Source: an uncultured Collinsella sp. (GTDB taxonomy: Bacteria > Actinomycetota > Coriobacteriia > Coriobacteriales > Coriobacteriaceae). Taken from it: a stretch of DNA of 26,194 nucleotides. Location: NCBI GenBank assembly GCA_958433005.1, contig CAUAWV010000032.1, positions 1 through 26,194 of the forward strand, in the 5' to 3' direction. Below the pieces are notes generated by a model that saw only the letters and a list, made by a program, of their open reading frames with translations, did not search any database and was not told the origin of the DNA. Each line of letters begins with the position of its first letter. The stretch's first letter is position 1. The translations under genes were made by a program, and so were the position numbers. Below are positions 16,324 to 24,150 of this stretch, in pieces.

Positions 16324-16368
16324 TGTGGTTCCTTTCAAAGAGATGAAAAAGAATTAACTAAGACTGAT

Positions 16369-17097
16369 TTACTCGGCCTTGGGCTCAGCGGCCATCTCGG
16401 CCTCGGAGACCTGCTCCTTGCCGGAGCCAGCGAGGCAGGCGTCAGCCATGAGCTCGCACATAAGGGTGACAGCAGAGATAGCGTCATCGTTGCAGGGGAT
16501 GCCGTACTCGACCTCGTCGGGATCGGAGTTGGTGTCGATCAGAGCGACGACGGGGATGTTCAGGCGCTGAGCCTCCTTGATGGCGTTCTCCTCGCGCTTG
16601 GTGTCGATGACGAAGAGAGCCTGGGGCAGACCCTTCATGTCGCGGGCACCACCGAGGTTGGTCTGGAGCTTGGTGAGCTCCTTGCCGAGAACAGCCTGCT
16701 CCTTCTTGGGGAGCACTGCCATGCGGCCGTCCTCGACCATGGCCTCGAGCTCCTCCATGCGGTTGATGCGGGAGCGGATGGTGACGAAGTTGGTCAGCAT
16801 GCCGCCGAGCCAACGCTGGTTGATGTAAGGCATGTTGGCGCGCTCAGCAGCGTTCTTGACGGCCTCCTGAGCCTGCTTCTTGGTGCCGACGAACAGCACG
16901 TTGCCACCCTTGGCGACGTTCTTGACGAAGGTGTAGGCCTGGTCGGCGTCGAGGATGGTCTGCTTGAGGTCGAGGATGTAGATGCCGTTGCGCTCACCGA
17001 AGATGAACGGCTTCATCTTGGGGTTCCAGCGACGGGTCTGGTGACCGAAGTGGCAGCCGGCCTCGAGCAGGGTGCGGATATTAATCTTGGTAGCCAT
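16369..17097 (-). CDS. rpsB: 30S ribosomal protein S2
   Basis: S2 binds late in 30S assembly and helps recruit S1 where present. The 242-aa protein carries the family signatures: LLEAGCHFGHQTRRWNPKM near the N-terminus, NVLFVGTKKQAQ, RWLGGMLTN, and PVVALIDTNSDPD. The ATG follows AGGAGG by six bases. The acidic tail (about the last 20 residues, Glu/Ala rich) is common in actinobacterial S2. A strong promoter and a long leader lie upstream. Confidence 0.98.
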   Translation of the reverse strand: MATKINIRTLLEAGCHFGHQTRRWNPKMKPFIFGERNGIYILDLKQTILDADQAYTFVKNVAKGGNVLFVGTKKQAQEAVKNAAERANMPYINQRWLGGMLTNFVTIRSRINRMEELEAMVEDGRMAVLPKKEQAVLGKELTKLQTNLGGARDMKGLPQALFVIDTKREENAIKEAQRLNIPVVALIDTNSDPDEVEYGIPCNDDAISAVTLMCELMADACLAGSGKEQVSEAEMAAEPKAE

Positions 17098-17232
17098 GTT
17101 AAACCTCCTGTGGTTTGCCTCCGCGCGGGGTCATCCTCCAAAACCAACCCGGACATGTGCTACCAAAGCCCGGGCACCACGGTATGAAGTAGCCGCGCGT
17201 GCGTGATAAAAACCTGTTGCCGTGAAGCAACC
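17098..17232 (-). promoter_or_regulatory. rpsB 5' leader with alternative hairpins over the SD
   Basis: The leader is about 135 bases. AAACC (17116-17112) can pair with GGTTT (17105-17101), enclosing the AGGAGG SD. It can instead pair with GGTTTTG (17145-17139) upstream via CAAACC. CGCGCGG (17199-17193) is complementary over seven bases to CCGCGCG (17128-17122). Such exclusive pairings resemble an autoregulatory ribosomal-protein leader. S2 control is inferred only. Confidence 0.35.
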
Positions 17233-17238
17233 CGATGA

Positions 17239-17267
17239 ATGATAGCAGGAATGCTTCTTCCTGCCAA
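17239..17267 (-). promoter_or_regulatory. Sigma-70 type promoter of rpsB-tsf
   Basis: TTGGCA (17267-17262) and TATCAT (17244-17239) are separated by exactly 17 bases. Each matches the consensus at five of six positions. The expected start point is near 17232. This is the best promoter match in the window. Confidence 0.8.
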
Positions 17268-17276
17268 CCCGCAATC

Positions 17277-17298
17277 AAAACCACACACCTGAGTGCGG
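17277..17298 (-). terminator. Weak terminator after the xer gene
   Basis: CCGCAC and GTGTGG pair around a six-base loop (one G-T wobble), followed by TTTT. The stem is short, so read-through into rpsB is possible. Confidence 0.35.
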
Positions 17299-17316
17299 CG
17301 CAGGACGTCCCAGCCA

Positions 17317-18159
17317 CTATTCGCCGCGGGGATGGGCTTGAGCCACGGCCCGCTTAAGCCGATCGGGCGTGAGATGCGTGTAGATCTGCGTCGTGGACAG
17401 GCTCGCATGACCCAGCAGCTCTTGAACCGAGCGCAGGTCCGCACCGCCCTCGAGCAAGTCGGTCGCAAAGGTATGGCGCATCGCATGCGGGGCGATGTCG
17501 GCCGGAATGCCGGCGAGCGTCGCCAGCGTATGGAACCGCCGCCTGAGCATGGCGGCGCTCATGCGATTGCCGCGCGCCGATATAAGCAGCGGATGCGGCC
17601 CGGTAGCGGGGTCACGGCGCTTTGCCCGAGCGAGCAACTCCGGCCTCCCCTCCTCAATATAGAGACGCGTCGCCTCGAGCGCACGACGATACAGAGGGAC
17701 GATACGTTCCTTGCTCCCCTTGCCCCACAGGCGCAGCGTGCGTTCGGACCAAGCGATGGACTCCACATCGAGTGCTGCGAGCTCAGAGATACGAGCACCC
17801 GAGGCATAGAGCAGCTCGAGCATCGCCGCATCGCGCAGTCCCGCGGGAGTTGAGGTATCGGGGGCTTTGAGGAGCGCCTCCACCTGTTGGTTCGTCAGCA
17901 CACCGGGCAGATCGCGCGGGAGCTTGGGCGAGGAAATTGCCGAGACCGCATCGCCTTCCACGACCCCCTCGGCAGCCATCCATCGATAGAGCGATCGGAT
18001 AGCCGACAGATGCGCCGCAAGCGTTCGGGGAGCAACCTGCTCACGCGAAAGCTCGGCAAGATAGCGACGAATGGTGCGCACGTCGGCAGCGAAAGCATCG
18101 ATATCCTCGCGCTCGCACCAGGCAGCAAAGCGCTCCAGCCTCGAGCCATAGGCAGTCAC
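17317..18159 (-). CDS. Xer-type tyrosine recombinase (XerC/XerD family), true start probably upstream
   Basis: Tyrosine recombinases of this family resolve chromosome dimers at dif. All six catalytic residues are present, numbered from GTG 18159: R123 (GARISEL), K147 (WGKGSK), H225 and R228 (HAMRHTFAT), H251 (LLGHASLSTTQ) and Y260 (IYTHL). The usual N-terminal SAM-like DNA-binding domain is cut at this GTG, which has no SD. In the same frame upstream, sequence encoding DSFIAYIARVEGLSPNTV matches the conserved family start. The frame continues to the trmFO stop, but offers only CTG (18225) or ATA (18237, nine bases after GGAGG). Either a rare start codon or a sequence error explains this. XerC versus XerD cannot be decided here. 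Confidence 0.88.
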   Translation of the reverse strand: MTAYGSRLERFAAWCEREDIDAFAADVRTIRRYLAELSREQVAPRTLAAHLSAIRSLYRWMAAEGVVEGDAVSAISSPKLPRDLPGVLTNQQVEALLKAPDTSTPAGLRDAAMLELLYASGARISELAALDVESIAWSERTLRLWGKGSKERIVPLYRRALEATRLYIEEGRPELLARAKRRDPATGPHPLLISARGNRMSAAMLRRRFHTLATLAGIPADIAPHAMRHTFATDLLEGGADLRSVQELLGHASLSTTQIYTHLTPDRLKRAVAQAHPRGE

Positions 18160-18233
18160 CGTGTTGGGAGAAAGTCCCTCGACGCGTGCGATATAGGCGA
18201 TAAACGAGTCGACGGTGTCGTACAGGTCAAAGG

Positions 18234-19571
18234 CTATGACCGGTCGCCTCCAAACAGATCGGGGCGAGTGGCCAGAAAGGCATCAAGAGCCTCGAGCGCA
18301 CGGTCCGCATAGGCCTGGTAGCGGTCGCGCTTACTGCGGCGCTTGCCGTCCTCGAGCGGCGGCACCAAGCCAAAGTTGACGTGCATGGGCTGATAGCCCA
18401 CCGTTGCCGAATCGGTCGCATAGCCCACGAGCGCGCCCAGGGCGCCCACACGCGGCAGCTCAACAGGCTCCGCCTCGATTGCCTCGGCATAGGTGTTGAG
18501 CGCCGCGAGCAGACCGGTCGCCACGGCCTCCATATAGCCTTCGGTGCCGGTGATCTGACCGGCCAGGCGCACGCTCGTACCGGGCACGGCAAAGGTGCCA
18601 TCGAGCACGTGCGGGGCGTCGACAAAGGTATTGCGGTGCATGACACCGTAGCGGAAGAACTCGGCGTTCTCCAGACCCGGCACCATATGGAAGACGCGCT
18701 TCTGCTCGCCAAAGGTCAGGTTGGTCTGGAAGCCCACCAGGTTATAGGCGGTCTTCTCCTTGTTCTCGGCACGCAGTTGAATCGCCGCCCAGGGGCGACG
18801 TCCGGTACGCGGGTCGGTGAGGCCGACGGGCTTCATGGAGCCAAAGCGAATGGCGTCCTTGCCGGTGCGCGCAACTTCCTCGGCAGGCTGGCAGGCCTGG
18901 AACAGATCGCCGCCCTCAAAGTCCTTGAGCACCACGCGGTCGGCCGTGGTAAGCGCCTCGATAAAGGCCTCGTACTCCTCCTTGTTGAGCGGAGCGTTGA
19001 GATAGTCGCCGCTCCCCTGCTCCTCGTAGCGCGACTGCGAGAACAGCACGTCCATATCGAGCGTGGAGGCATCGACGATCGGCGCCGCGGCATCGAAGAA
19101 CGCAAGGGCGTCGCCACCGACGAGCTTCATGACCTCTTCGCTCAGCGCCGGCGAGCACAAGGGGCCGGCGGCAATGACCACGTGACCTTCGGGAATCTGC
19201 GTGACCTCGCCGTGCGCGACCTCGATATTGGGACGGGCGGCAACCTCGGCCTCGACAAGCTCGGAAAACTTGACGCGGTCGACCGCCAGGGCACCGCCGG
19301 CGGGAACAGCCGCGCGATGGGCGCAATCGAGCAGGACTGAACCCATGCGCTTAAGCTCGGCCTTCAGCAAACCAGCCGCGGAATCCGGACGGGTCGACTT
19401 AAACGAATTGGAACAGACGAGCTCTGCCAGGTGATCGGTATGGTGGGCCGGGGAGCTCACCTGGGGGCGCATCTCGCACAGCTTTACGGAAAACCCGCGA
19501 TCCGCCAGCTGAATCGCGCACTCCGAACCCGCCAGACCGCCACCGATAACCGTCACCTGATCAAACAGCAT
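18234..19571 (-). CDS. trmFO: Methylenetetrahydrofolate-tRNA-(uracil-5-)-methyltransferase
   Basis: TrmFO makes 5-methyluridine at position 54 of the tRNA T-loop, using methylene-THF and FAD. The FAD-binding GGGLAGSE lies at residues 10-17. C53 in VCSNSFKS corresponds to the catalytic or adduct-forming cysteine of the family. The substrate-domain motifs (RFGSMKPVGL, YNLVGFQTNLTFGEQKRVF) are intact. At 445 aa the length is normal. The ATG at 19571 follows AGAAAGG by nine bases; the TTG at 19577 is too close to the SD. It lies between dprA and the xer gene, an order also common in Firmicutes (trmFO-xerC). Confidence 0.95.
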   Translation of the reverse strand: MLFDQVTVIGGGLAGSECAIQLADRGFSVKLCEMRPQVSSPAHHTDHLAELVCSNSFKSTRPDSAAGLLKAELKRMGSVLLDCAHRAAVPAGGALAVDRVKFSELVEAEVAARPNIEVAHGEVTQIPEGHVVIAAGPLCSPALSEEVMKLVGGDALAFFDAAAPIVDASTLDMDVLFSQSRYEEQGSGDYLNAPLNKEEYEAFIEALTTADRVVLKDFEGGDLFQACQPAEEVARTGKDAIRFGSMKPVGLTDPRTGRRPWAAIQLRAENKEKTAYNLVGFQTNLTFGEQKRVFHMVPGLENAEFFRYGVMHRNTFVDAPHVLDGTFAVPGTSVRLAGQITGTEGYMEAVATGLLAALNTYAEAIEAEPVELPRVGALGALVGYATDSATVGYQPMHVNFGLVPPLEDGKRRSKRDRYQAYADRALEALDAFLATRPDLFGGDRS

Positions 19572-19585
19572 CTGCAAACACCTTT

Positions 19586-20521
19586 CTAATTGACATGTTT
19601 TCCATTGTGACCGAAGGGTGTCTGGGCGTGAAGGGCAAACTTGGAGGGCGCATACCTTCCATCCATCATGCGCTCGATAAGGCCCTCGAGCTCAAGCGAA
19701 CCCAGGAGCTTAAGTACGCCAACGGCATCGAGCGAGACGAGTGCCGCGATGTCGTCGACCTTGAGCGGAGAGGCGATGAGCGCATGCATCACGGTCTGCT
19801 GTGTTTGATCCAGGTCGGCAATGCCGGGAGCATCGGGGCGCGAGTAGCGCAGGGTGCCGTAGATGCGTGAAATAGCCATCTCGATAGATTCCTCGTCGAT
19901 GATGCAGCAGGCACCGTTCGCAATGAGGTAATTCGTGCCACGCGACTCGGGCGATAGGATCGACCCCGGCACGGCAAGAAGTTCGCGCCCCAAATCCATA
20001 GCAGCCTCGGCTGTAGAAAACGTCCCGGAAGGCATACCTGCCTCGGATACAAAGAGGGCTTGCGACAAGGCCGCGATTACGCGATTGCGGCGCGGAAAGG
20101 CAAACTTGCGCGGACCCATGCCCCACGGAGAGATCGACACGACCGCGCCACCCGTATCGAGCGTGCGCGTAATAAGCCCCGCGCTCGAACGCGGGTAGAC
20201 CACGTCGGCGCCCGTCCCCAGCACCACGACGTGTTTACCGCCAGCGTTGACCGCAGCCCAACCCGAGGCCTGGTCACAACCGACCGCGCCGCCCGAGACT
20301 ACCGTCACGCCCGCCTCGACCGCCACCTTTGACGCAAGCTCTGCCACGGCAAGACCATACGGCGAGGCCTTGCGCGCGCCGATGATGGAGAGCGCGGGCG
20401 TCGAAAGCACCTCGGGGTTGCCGCGCACATAGAGCGTCTGGGGTACATCAGAAAGCTCCAAAACGGTCTCGGGATACAACGTATCACCTGGATGCAGCTC
20501 GAAGGTCCCCTCGGCCATCAT
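19586..20521 (-). CDS. dprA: DNA-processing protein DprA (Smf)
   Basis: DprA loads RecA on incoming single-stranded DNA during transformation and binds ssDNA in the cytoplasm. The 311-aa protein has the Rossmann-like core: IIGARKASPYG (46-56), SGGAVGCD (76-83, usually SGxAxGID), VVLGTGADVVYP, and FPRRNRVIAALS (142-153). A C-terminal winged-helix domain of about 60 residues follows. The N-terminal SAM/helix-hairpin region of many DprA proteins is missing or very short here. The frame is open upstream, but ATG 20521 overlaps the comM stop (ATGA) and follows AGGAGG by five bases. ATG 20518 is equally possible. Confidence 0.92.
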   Translation of the reverse strand: MMAEGTFELHPGDTLYPETVLELSDVPQTLYVRGNPEVLSTPALSIIGARKASPYGLAVAELASKVAVEAGVTVVSGGAVGCDQASGWAAVNAGGKHVVVLGTGADVVYPRSSAGLITRTLDTGGAVVSISPWGMGPRKFAFPRRNRVIAALSQALFVSEAGMPSGTFSTAEAAMDLGRELLAVPGSILSPESRGTNYLIANGACCIIDEESIEMAISRIYGTLRYSRPDAPGIADLDQTQQTVMHALIASPLKVDDIAALVSLDAVGVLKLLGSLELEGLIERMMDGRYAPSKFALHAQTPFGHNGKHVN

Positions 20522-22041
20522 TGGTCCCTCCTTCCCTGGTACATCGCCGCCTCGAGCACGTGGTCCTGCGTCACATGCTCGCTCTCGGCGACGTCGGCGA
20601 TGGTACGCGCGATACGCACCAGGCGCACGATACCGCGACCCGTGAGATGTGTGCGCTTCGACAGGCCGAGTACACACTTCTCCGCCGCATCATCGAGCTC
20701 AAAGGTCGAAACGACGCCGTCAATGGACCGCGTCTCGTCATCCTCGACCTCGGCATCCGCATCGTCCATACGGGATTCGCGCCAAGCGCGAAAAGCGCGA
20801 CCGCGCACAACGTAGTCACGTAACTCGGCAGACGACATACCCTCCGCACCCTCGATAATCACTTGGGGGTCGGGACGGGTCACATCGATCATCATGTCGA
20901 TACGGTCGGCCAAAGGACCGCGCAGCTTTGACCGATAGCGCTCGACCATCGCCGCCGAGCAGCGGCATGGCACCTCACGGTCGCCCAAAAAGCCGCAGGG
21001 ACAGGGATTGCTCGCAGCCAGCAGCTGAAAGCGCGACGGGAAGGTAAAGGCCCCGTCGACGCGCACGATCCTCACATAGCCGCGCTCGATGGGCTGACGC
21101 AGCGTCTGCAGCACACTCGTGGGAAACTCGGCAAGCTCGTCCAAAAAGAGCACGCCGCCATGAGCCAGGCTGATCTCACCCGGGTGCACCGGGCGCCCGC
21201 CGCCGATAAGGCCCGCCGTTGAAATACTGTGATGGGGACTGCGGAAGGGCCGGTGCCCCGCCAACAAGCCATCAATGTTCTCACCCAAAACCGAATGGAT
21301 GCACAGCGCCTCCTGCTGATCCTCAACGGAAAGCTCGGGCAGGATGCCGGTCATACGGCGCGCAAGCATCGTCTTGCCCGATCCCGGGGACCCAATCATG
21401 AGCAGGCCGAGTTCTCCTGCCGCCGCAAGTGCCATGCCACGTTTGGCAACCTCCTGCCCCAGCACGTCGGCATAGTCGAGCTCGGGCTCAAAGGTCGCCT
21501 CGACGCCCTCAGAATCCAAGTAGTGCCGCGCGGCATCGCCCATGCCATGAGCAAGCTGAGACAAATGATCGATGAATCCACAATCCACGCCCGCAAGCGG
21601 CACATGCTGATCGGACCTGCCAGCGATAAAGGACAGCCCCATATCACGCGCCAATAGCTGAAACGCCACCTCGCCCTTGACAGGAAGGACCGTACCGTCC
21701 AAGCCAAGCTCGCCGGCGATAAGACAACGATCGAGGTTGTCGCGGGGAATCTGACCATCGGCCGCCAATACCGCGATGGCGATGGGCAGATCAAAGCCGC
21801 TACCGGTCTTGCGAATATCGCCGGGCGCCAGATTGACCGTAATGCCCGAGCGCGGGATCTCGAACCCGGCGGAGCGCATCGCACAGCGAATACGACCGCG
21901 TGACTCCATCACCTCCATACTCGGAATGCCGAGCATCTGAATGCCCGGAACGCCGCCGGCAAGCGAGACCTCGACCGTGACGGGAATCGCCTCGACGCCG
22001 CGGATGCAGGCCGCGTGAACGGCAAACGTCTCGAACGCCAT
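20518..22041 (-). CDS. comM: ComM/YifB-family AAA+ ATPase (Mg-chelatase-like)
   Basis: Members act as hexameric helicases that extend branch migration during transformation (shown for ComM); in most bacteria the role is less clear. The 507-aa protein has an N-terminal Lon-C-like domain (1 to about 165), Walker A GSPGSGKT (217-224), Walker B GGVLFLDEL, and the Cys-rich NPCPCGFLGD...CRCS stretch typical of YifB. A C-terminal Mg-chelatase domain follows. ATG 22041 overlaps the yraN stop (TGATG), so coupling is likely; the longer open frame to 22239 lies inside yraN. Its position directly before dprA supports a DNA-uptake or recombination role. Confidence 0.94.
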   Translation of the reverse strand: MAFETFAVHAACIRGVEAIPVTVEVSLAGGVPGIQMLGIPSMEVMESRGRIRCAMRSAGFEIPRSGITVNLAPGDIRKTGSGFDLPIAIAVLAADGQIPRDNLDRCLIAGELGLDGTVLPVKGEVAFQLLARDMGLSFIAGRSDQHVPLAGVDCGFIDHLSQLAHGMGDAARHYLDSEGVEATFEPELDYADVLGQEVAKRGMALAAAGELGLLMIGSPGSGKTMLARRMTGILPELSVEDQQEALCIHSVLGENIDGLLAGHRPFRSPHHSISTAGLIGGGRPVHPGEISLAHGGVLFLDELAEFPTSVLQTLRQPIERGYVRIVRVDGAFTFPSRFQLLAASNPCPCGFLGDREVPCRCSAAMVERYRSKLRGPLADRIDMMIDVTRPDPQVIIEGAEGMSSAELRDYVVRGRAFRAWRESRMDDADAEVEDDETRSIDGVVSTFELDDAAEKCVLGLSKRTHLTGRGIVRLVRIARTIADVAESEHVTQDHVLEAAMYQGRRDQ

Positions 22042-22526
22042 CACGACACCTGCCAATCGAACGCGTTGTACTGATGCTCGATCTCGGCGATATGCCCGCC
22101 GCGAATGGTGACGCCCACGGCGTCGAAGCGAATCGCCTTGAGCGGATAATGCTCCATGAGATAGCAACTTGCGATGCGGCGGTAGCGGCGTTGCTTTTGG
22201 GCGTCCACGGCCTCCTCGGGAAAGACCCGCGTGGTGCAATCCAGGGCGACGCGTCTCGTCTTGACCTCGGCCATCACCACGACATCGTCGAGCTCATCGA
22301 GCAGCACCAGATCGGCCTCGCCCTCGGTGCAACGATAACCCTGCTCCAGCAAGGAGTAGCCGCGCTCGTTAAAGTAGTCGATGGTGATCAGCTCGCCCAG
22401 CATACCCAGCTCGCGGGGACTGAGCCCCTTGATAAACTCGGGCGTCATCGCCCCGCAGTCGAGCTCGCCGTTTTCCCAACGCTCCTTGAGCTGCTGCGTC
22501 TTGCTCTTTTTGCTTGCGGCACTCAT
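22041..22526 (-). CDS. YraN family (UPF0102) nuclease-like protein with N-terminal extension
   Basis: YraN proteins have a predicted restriction-endonuclease-like fold and unknown function, and are usually linked with rnhB and comM or dprA, as here. The 161-aa protein shows the family pattern: GE (44-45), EADL (70-73) and EVKTR (87-91), with E45, D72, E87 and K89 as the likely metal-site residues. About 38 residues precede the family start, including a Lys/Ser-rich segment and ELSPRELG-like helix; minimal homologues lack these. ATG 22526 follows AAAGGAG by five bases. It starts a five-gene run (yraN, comM, dprA, trmFO, xer) after the rnhB terminator. No convincing promoter was found. Confidence 0.87.
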   Translation of the reverse strand: MSAASKKSKTQQLKERWENGELDCGAMTPEFIKGLSPRELGMLGELITIDYFNERGYSLLEQGYRCTEGEADLVLLDELDDVVVMAEVKTRRVALDCTTRVFPEEAVDAQKQRRYRRIASCYLMEHYPLKAIRFDAVGVTIRGGHIAEIEHQYNAFDWQVS

Positions 22527-22624
22527 GGGGTCTCCTTTCCCGCACGCTGCATTGCCCCGATGATGAGGGCACCTTTCATGCGGGTAAGTACCGGAAGCAA
22601 ACCAAAAGCTGACCAAATGCCGTC

Positions 22625-22666
22625 AAAAAACGGGCCGTACGCAGCAATGCTGTTGCATACGGCCCG
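22625..22666 (-). terminator. Rho-independent terminator after rnhB
   Basis: CGGGCCGTA and TACGGCCCG form a long GC-rich stem, extended inwards with a few mismatches (22631-22666). TTTTTT follows on the minus strand. It separates rplS-rnhB from the yraN unit. Confidence 0.88.
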
Positions 22667-22715
22667 CTACCAGCAGGTTTATAAAACCCCAGAGGTCCCT
22701 TTCTCCACAATTGAC

Positions 22716-23504
22716 CTAGAAAAGGCGCTCAGTCTGCAGAAAGTTTCCGCAAAAGCTCACGCGGTGCAGCGGACAAAGTCCATGTTTGCGAATGGCCTCG
22801 ATGTGCTCGGGGCTTGCATAGCCCTTCGACTCGGCCAGATGGTACTCGGGATACTCGGCGTCGTACTCGACCATCATCTCGTCACGCGTGACCTTCGCCA
22901 TGATGGACGCCGCGGCGATGCAGGCGATTTTGGCATCGCCCTTCACCACATCGCGCTCGTTGGGAACGGCGCCCAAGGGGTTGCCATCCATGAGGACACA
23001 GTCGGGTTCAAGTCCCGTATCGGCCACGGCGCCCGCGACGGCGGCACGAATGGCACGCGCCATGCCCATCTCATCGATATCCTTAGGCGCGATATGGCAA
23101 AAACCGATCGCCGTCGCCACCTCGGCAATCTTCACCGAGAGCAGCTCGCGGCGCGCCGGCGTGAGCTTTTTGGAATCGTTGATGCCCCAGACGCGCGGCT
23201 TCATGGGAAGGCACACGGCGCACACCGTCAAGGGACCGGCAACCGATCCGCGACCCACCTCGTCGACACCAACGATCACCCCATCGCCGCCAAGCTCATG
23301 CATAAGCTCGTACATGTCATTGACGCGCTCGCGCTCGGCAAGCTCTTTGGCATGGCGTTTGAGGGCGCGTTCACAAGCCTTGATCACCTGCTGGCGTGGG
23401 TCCTCGCGATAATGCTCCACGAGGGCGGGAATCTCCTCAAACGTAGCGCTCGCCAACTCACCGGCAACCTGCGATGCCGAAACCGAGCTCGTCATGTTGG
23501 CCAT
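22716..23504 (-). CDS. rnhB: Ribonuclease HII
   Basis: RNase HII cuts RNA in RNA-DNA hybrids and starts ribonucleotide removal from DNA. The catalytic core begins with VGVDEVGRGSVAGPL (D81, E82), followed by NDSKKLTPARRE, the VLMDGN aspartate and GDAKIACIAAASIMAKVTRDE with the last acidic residue. About 75 residues precede the core, as a charged helical N-terminal extension resembling the one in Bacillus RNase HII. ATG 23504 follows AAGGAGGG by six bases. It lies downstream of rplS, where many actinobacteria also have lepB between the two; lepB is absent here. Confidence 0.94.
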   Translation of the reverse strand: MANMTSSVSASQVAGELASATFEEIPALVEHYREDPRQQVIKACERALKRHAKELAERERVNDMYELMHELGGDGVIVGVDEVGRGSVAGPLTVCAVCLPMKPRVWGINDSKKLTPARRELLSVKIAEVATAIGFCHIAPKDIDEMGMARAIRAAVAGAVADTGLEPDCVLMDGNPLGAVPNERDVVKGDAKIACIAAASIMAKVTRDEMMVEYDAEYPEYHLAESKGYASPEHIEAIRKHGLCPLHRVSFCGNFLQTERLF

Positions 23505-23532
23505 ACCAGGCCCTCCTTGCATGCAAATCAGA

Positions 23533-23563
23533 TAAAAAGAAGGGCCACCCGAAGGTGACCCTT
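23533..23563 (-). terminator. Terminator after rplS with a UUCG tetraloop
   Basis: A ten-base-pair stem (AAGGGTCACC with GGTGGCCCTT, one mismatch) closes a TTCG loop on the minus strand and is followed by CTTTTTAT. UUCG is an unusually stable tetraloop. It lies between rplS and rnhB, so rnhB may depend on read-through or on its own promoter. Confidence 0.85.
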
Positions 23564-23597
23564 GTGTCCAAACGAGTGGACAGACGCTGCGATCTTC

Positions 23598-23939
23598 TTA
23601 GCGCTTCTCGGGGATGCGAGCAGCCTTGCCCACCTTGTCGCGGAGGTAGTACAGCTTGGCGCGACGGACGCGACCATGACGAACGACCTCGAGCTTGGCG
23701 ATCTTAGGGCTGTGAAGCGGGAAGGTACGCTCAACACCGACACCGAAGGACATCTTGCGGACGGTGAAGGTCTCGCGGGCACCGGCGCCGGCCATGCGGA
23801 TGACGTCGCCCTGGAAGACCTGAATACGCTCGCGGTCGCCTTCCTTAATGCGGTAGTGAACCTTGACGTTGTCGGCGACGCGAACCTGAGGAATGTCCTC
23901 GCGGATCTGCTGACGCTCGATTGCGCGGATGTAATCCAT
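23598..23939 (-). CDS. rplS: 50S ribosomal protein L19
   Basis: L19 lies at the 30S-50S interface. The 113-aa protein matches the family along its length: PQVRVADNVKVHYRIKEGDRERIQVFQGDVI, the VRKMSFGVGVERTFPLHSPKI signature, and the basic C-terminus RRAKLYYLRD. The ATG at 23939 follows AAGGA by seven bases; an in-frame TTG two codons upstream is less likely. It has its own promoter-like sequence and a leader hairpin. Confidence 0.97.
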   Translation of the reverse strand: MDYIRAIERQQIREDIPQVRVADNVKVHYRIKEGDRERIQVFQGDVIRMAGAGARETFTVRKMSFGVGVERTFPLHSPKIAKLEVVRHGRVRRAKLYYLRDKVGKAARIPEKR

Positions 23940-23963
23940 GTGCAATTCCTTACTCTTCTAGAG

Positions 23964-23987
23964 GTGCCGTACCACCTTGGCCGGCAC
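23964..23987 (-). promoter_or_regulatory. Hairpin in the rplS leader
   Basis: GTGCCG and CGGCAC pair around a 12-base loop that can itself form a small CC/GG stem. It lies between the proposed start point and the L19 SD. An L19 leader class is known in other bacteria, but I could not confirm a match to it. Confidence 0.35.
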
Positions 23988-24008
23988 GTAGTTGAACAAA
24001 CGTATTCG

Positions 24009-24036
24009 AGTATACACGCGCGGGTTTCTGCTGCAA
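24009..24036 (-). promoter_or_regulatory. Promoter of rplS
   Basis: TATACT (24014-24009) is a five-of-six -10 match. The best -35 is TTGCAG (24036-24031), 16 bases upstream and weak. The expected start point near 24002 gives a leader of about 63 bases. Confidence 0.5.
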
Positions 24037-24082
24037 GAACAATTTTTTACGCAGACAAAAAGACAAAACCCGCACATGATAA

Positions 24083-24110
24083 CCGCCCGTCTCACGAATG
24101 AGACGGGCGG
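24083..24110 (-). terminator. Terminator hairpin after ppdK, TTCG loop
   Basis: A perfect 12-bp stem (CCGCCCGTCTCA with its complement) closes a TTCG loop on the minus strand, about 40 bases after the ppdK stop. The following sequence (TTATCATG) is only weakly T-rich. Confidence 0.75.
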
Positions 24111-24150
24111 CATGAAGGGGGGCTACGCTAGGCGTCGATGCACAAGGGGG

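Noticed and set aside
15685..17187. 500-codon plus-strand frame opposite tsf and rpsB
   Set aside because: Leu/Gly/Asp/Val-rich shadow of two conserved translation genes.
22074..23558. 494-codon plus-strand frame opposite yraN and rnhB
   Set aside because: It runs through a terminator and two real genes, and has no family features.
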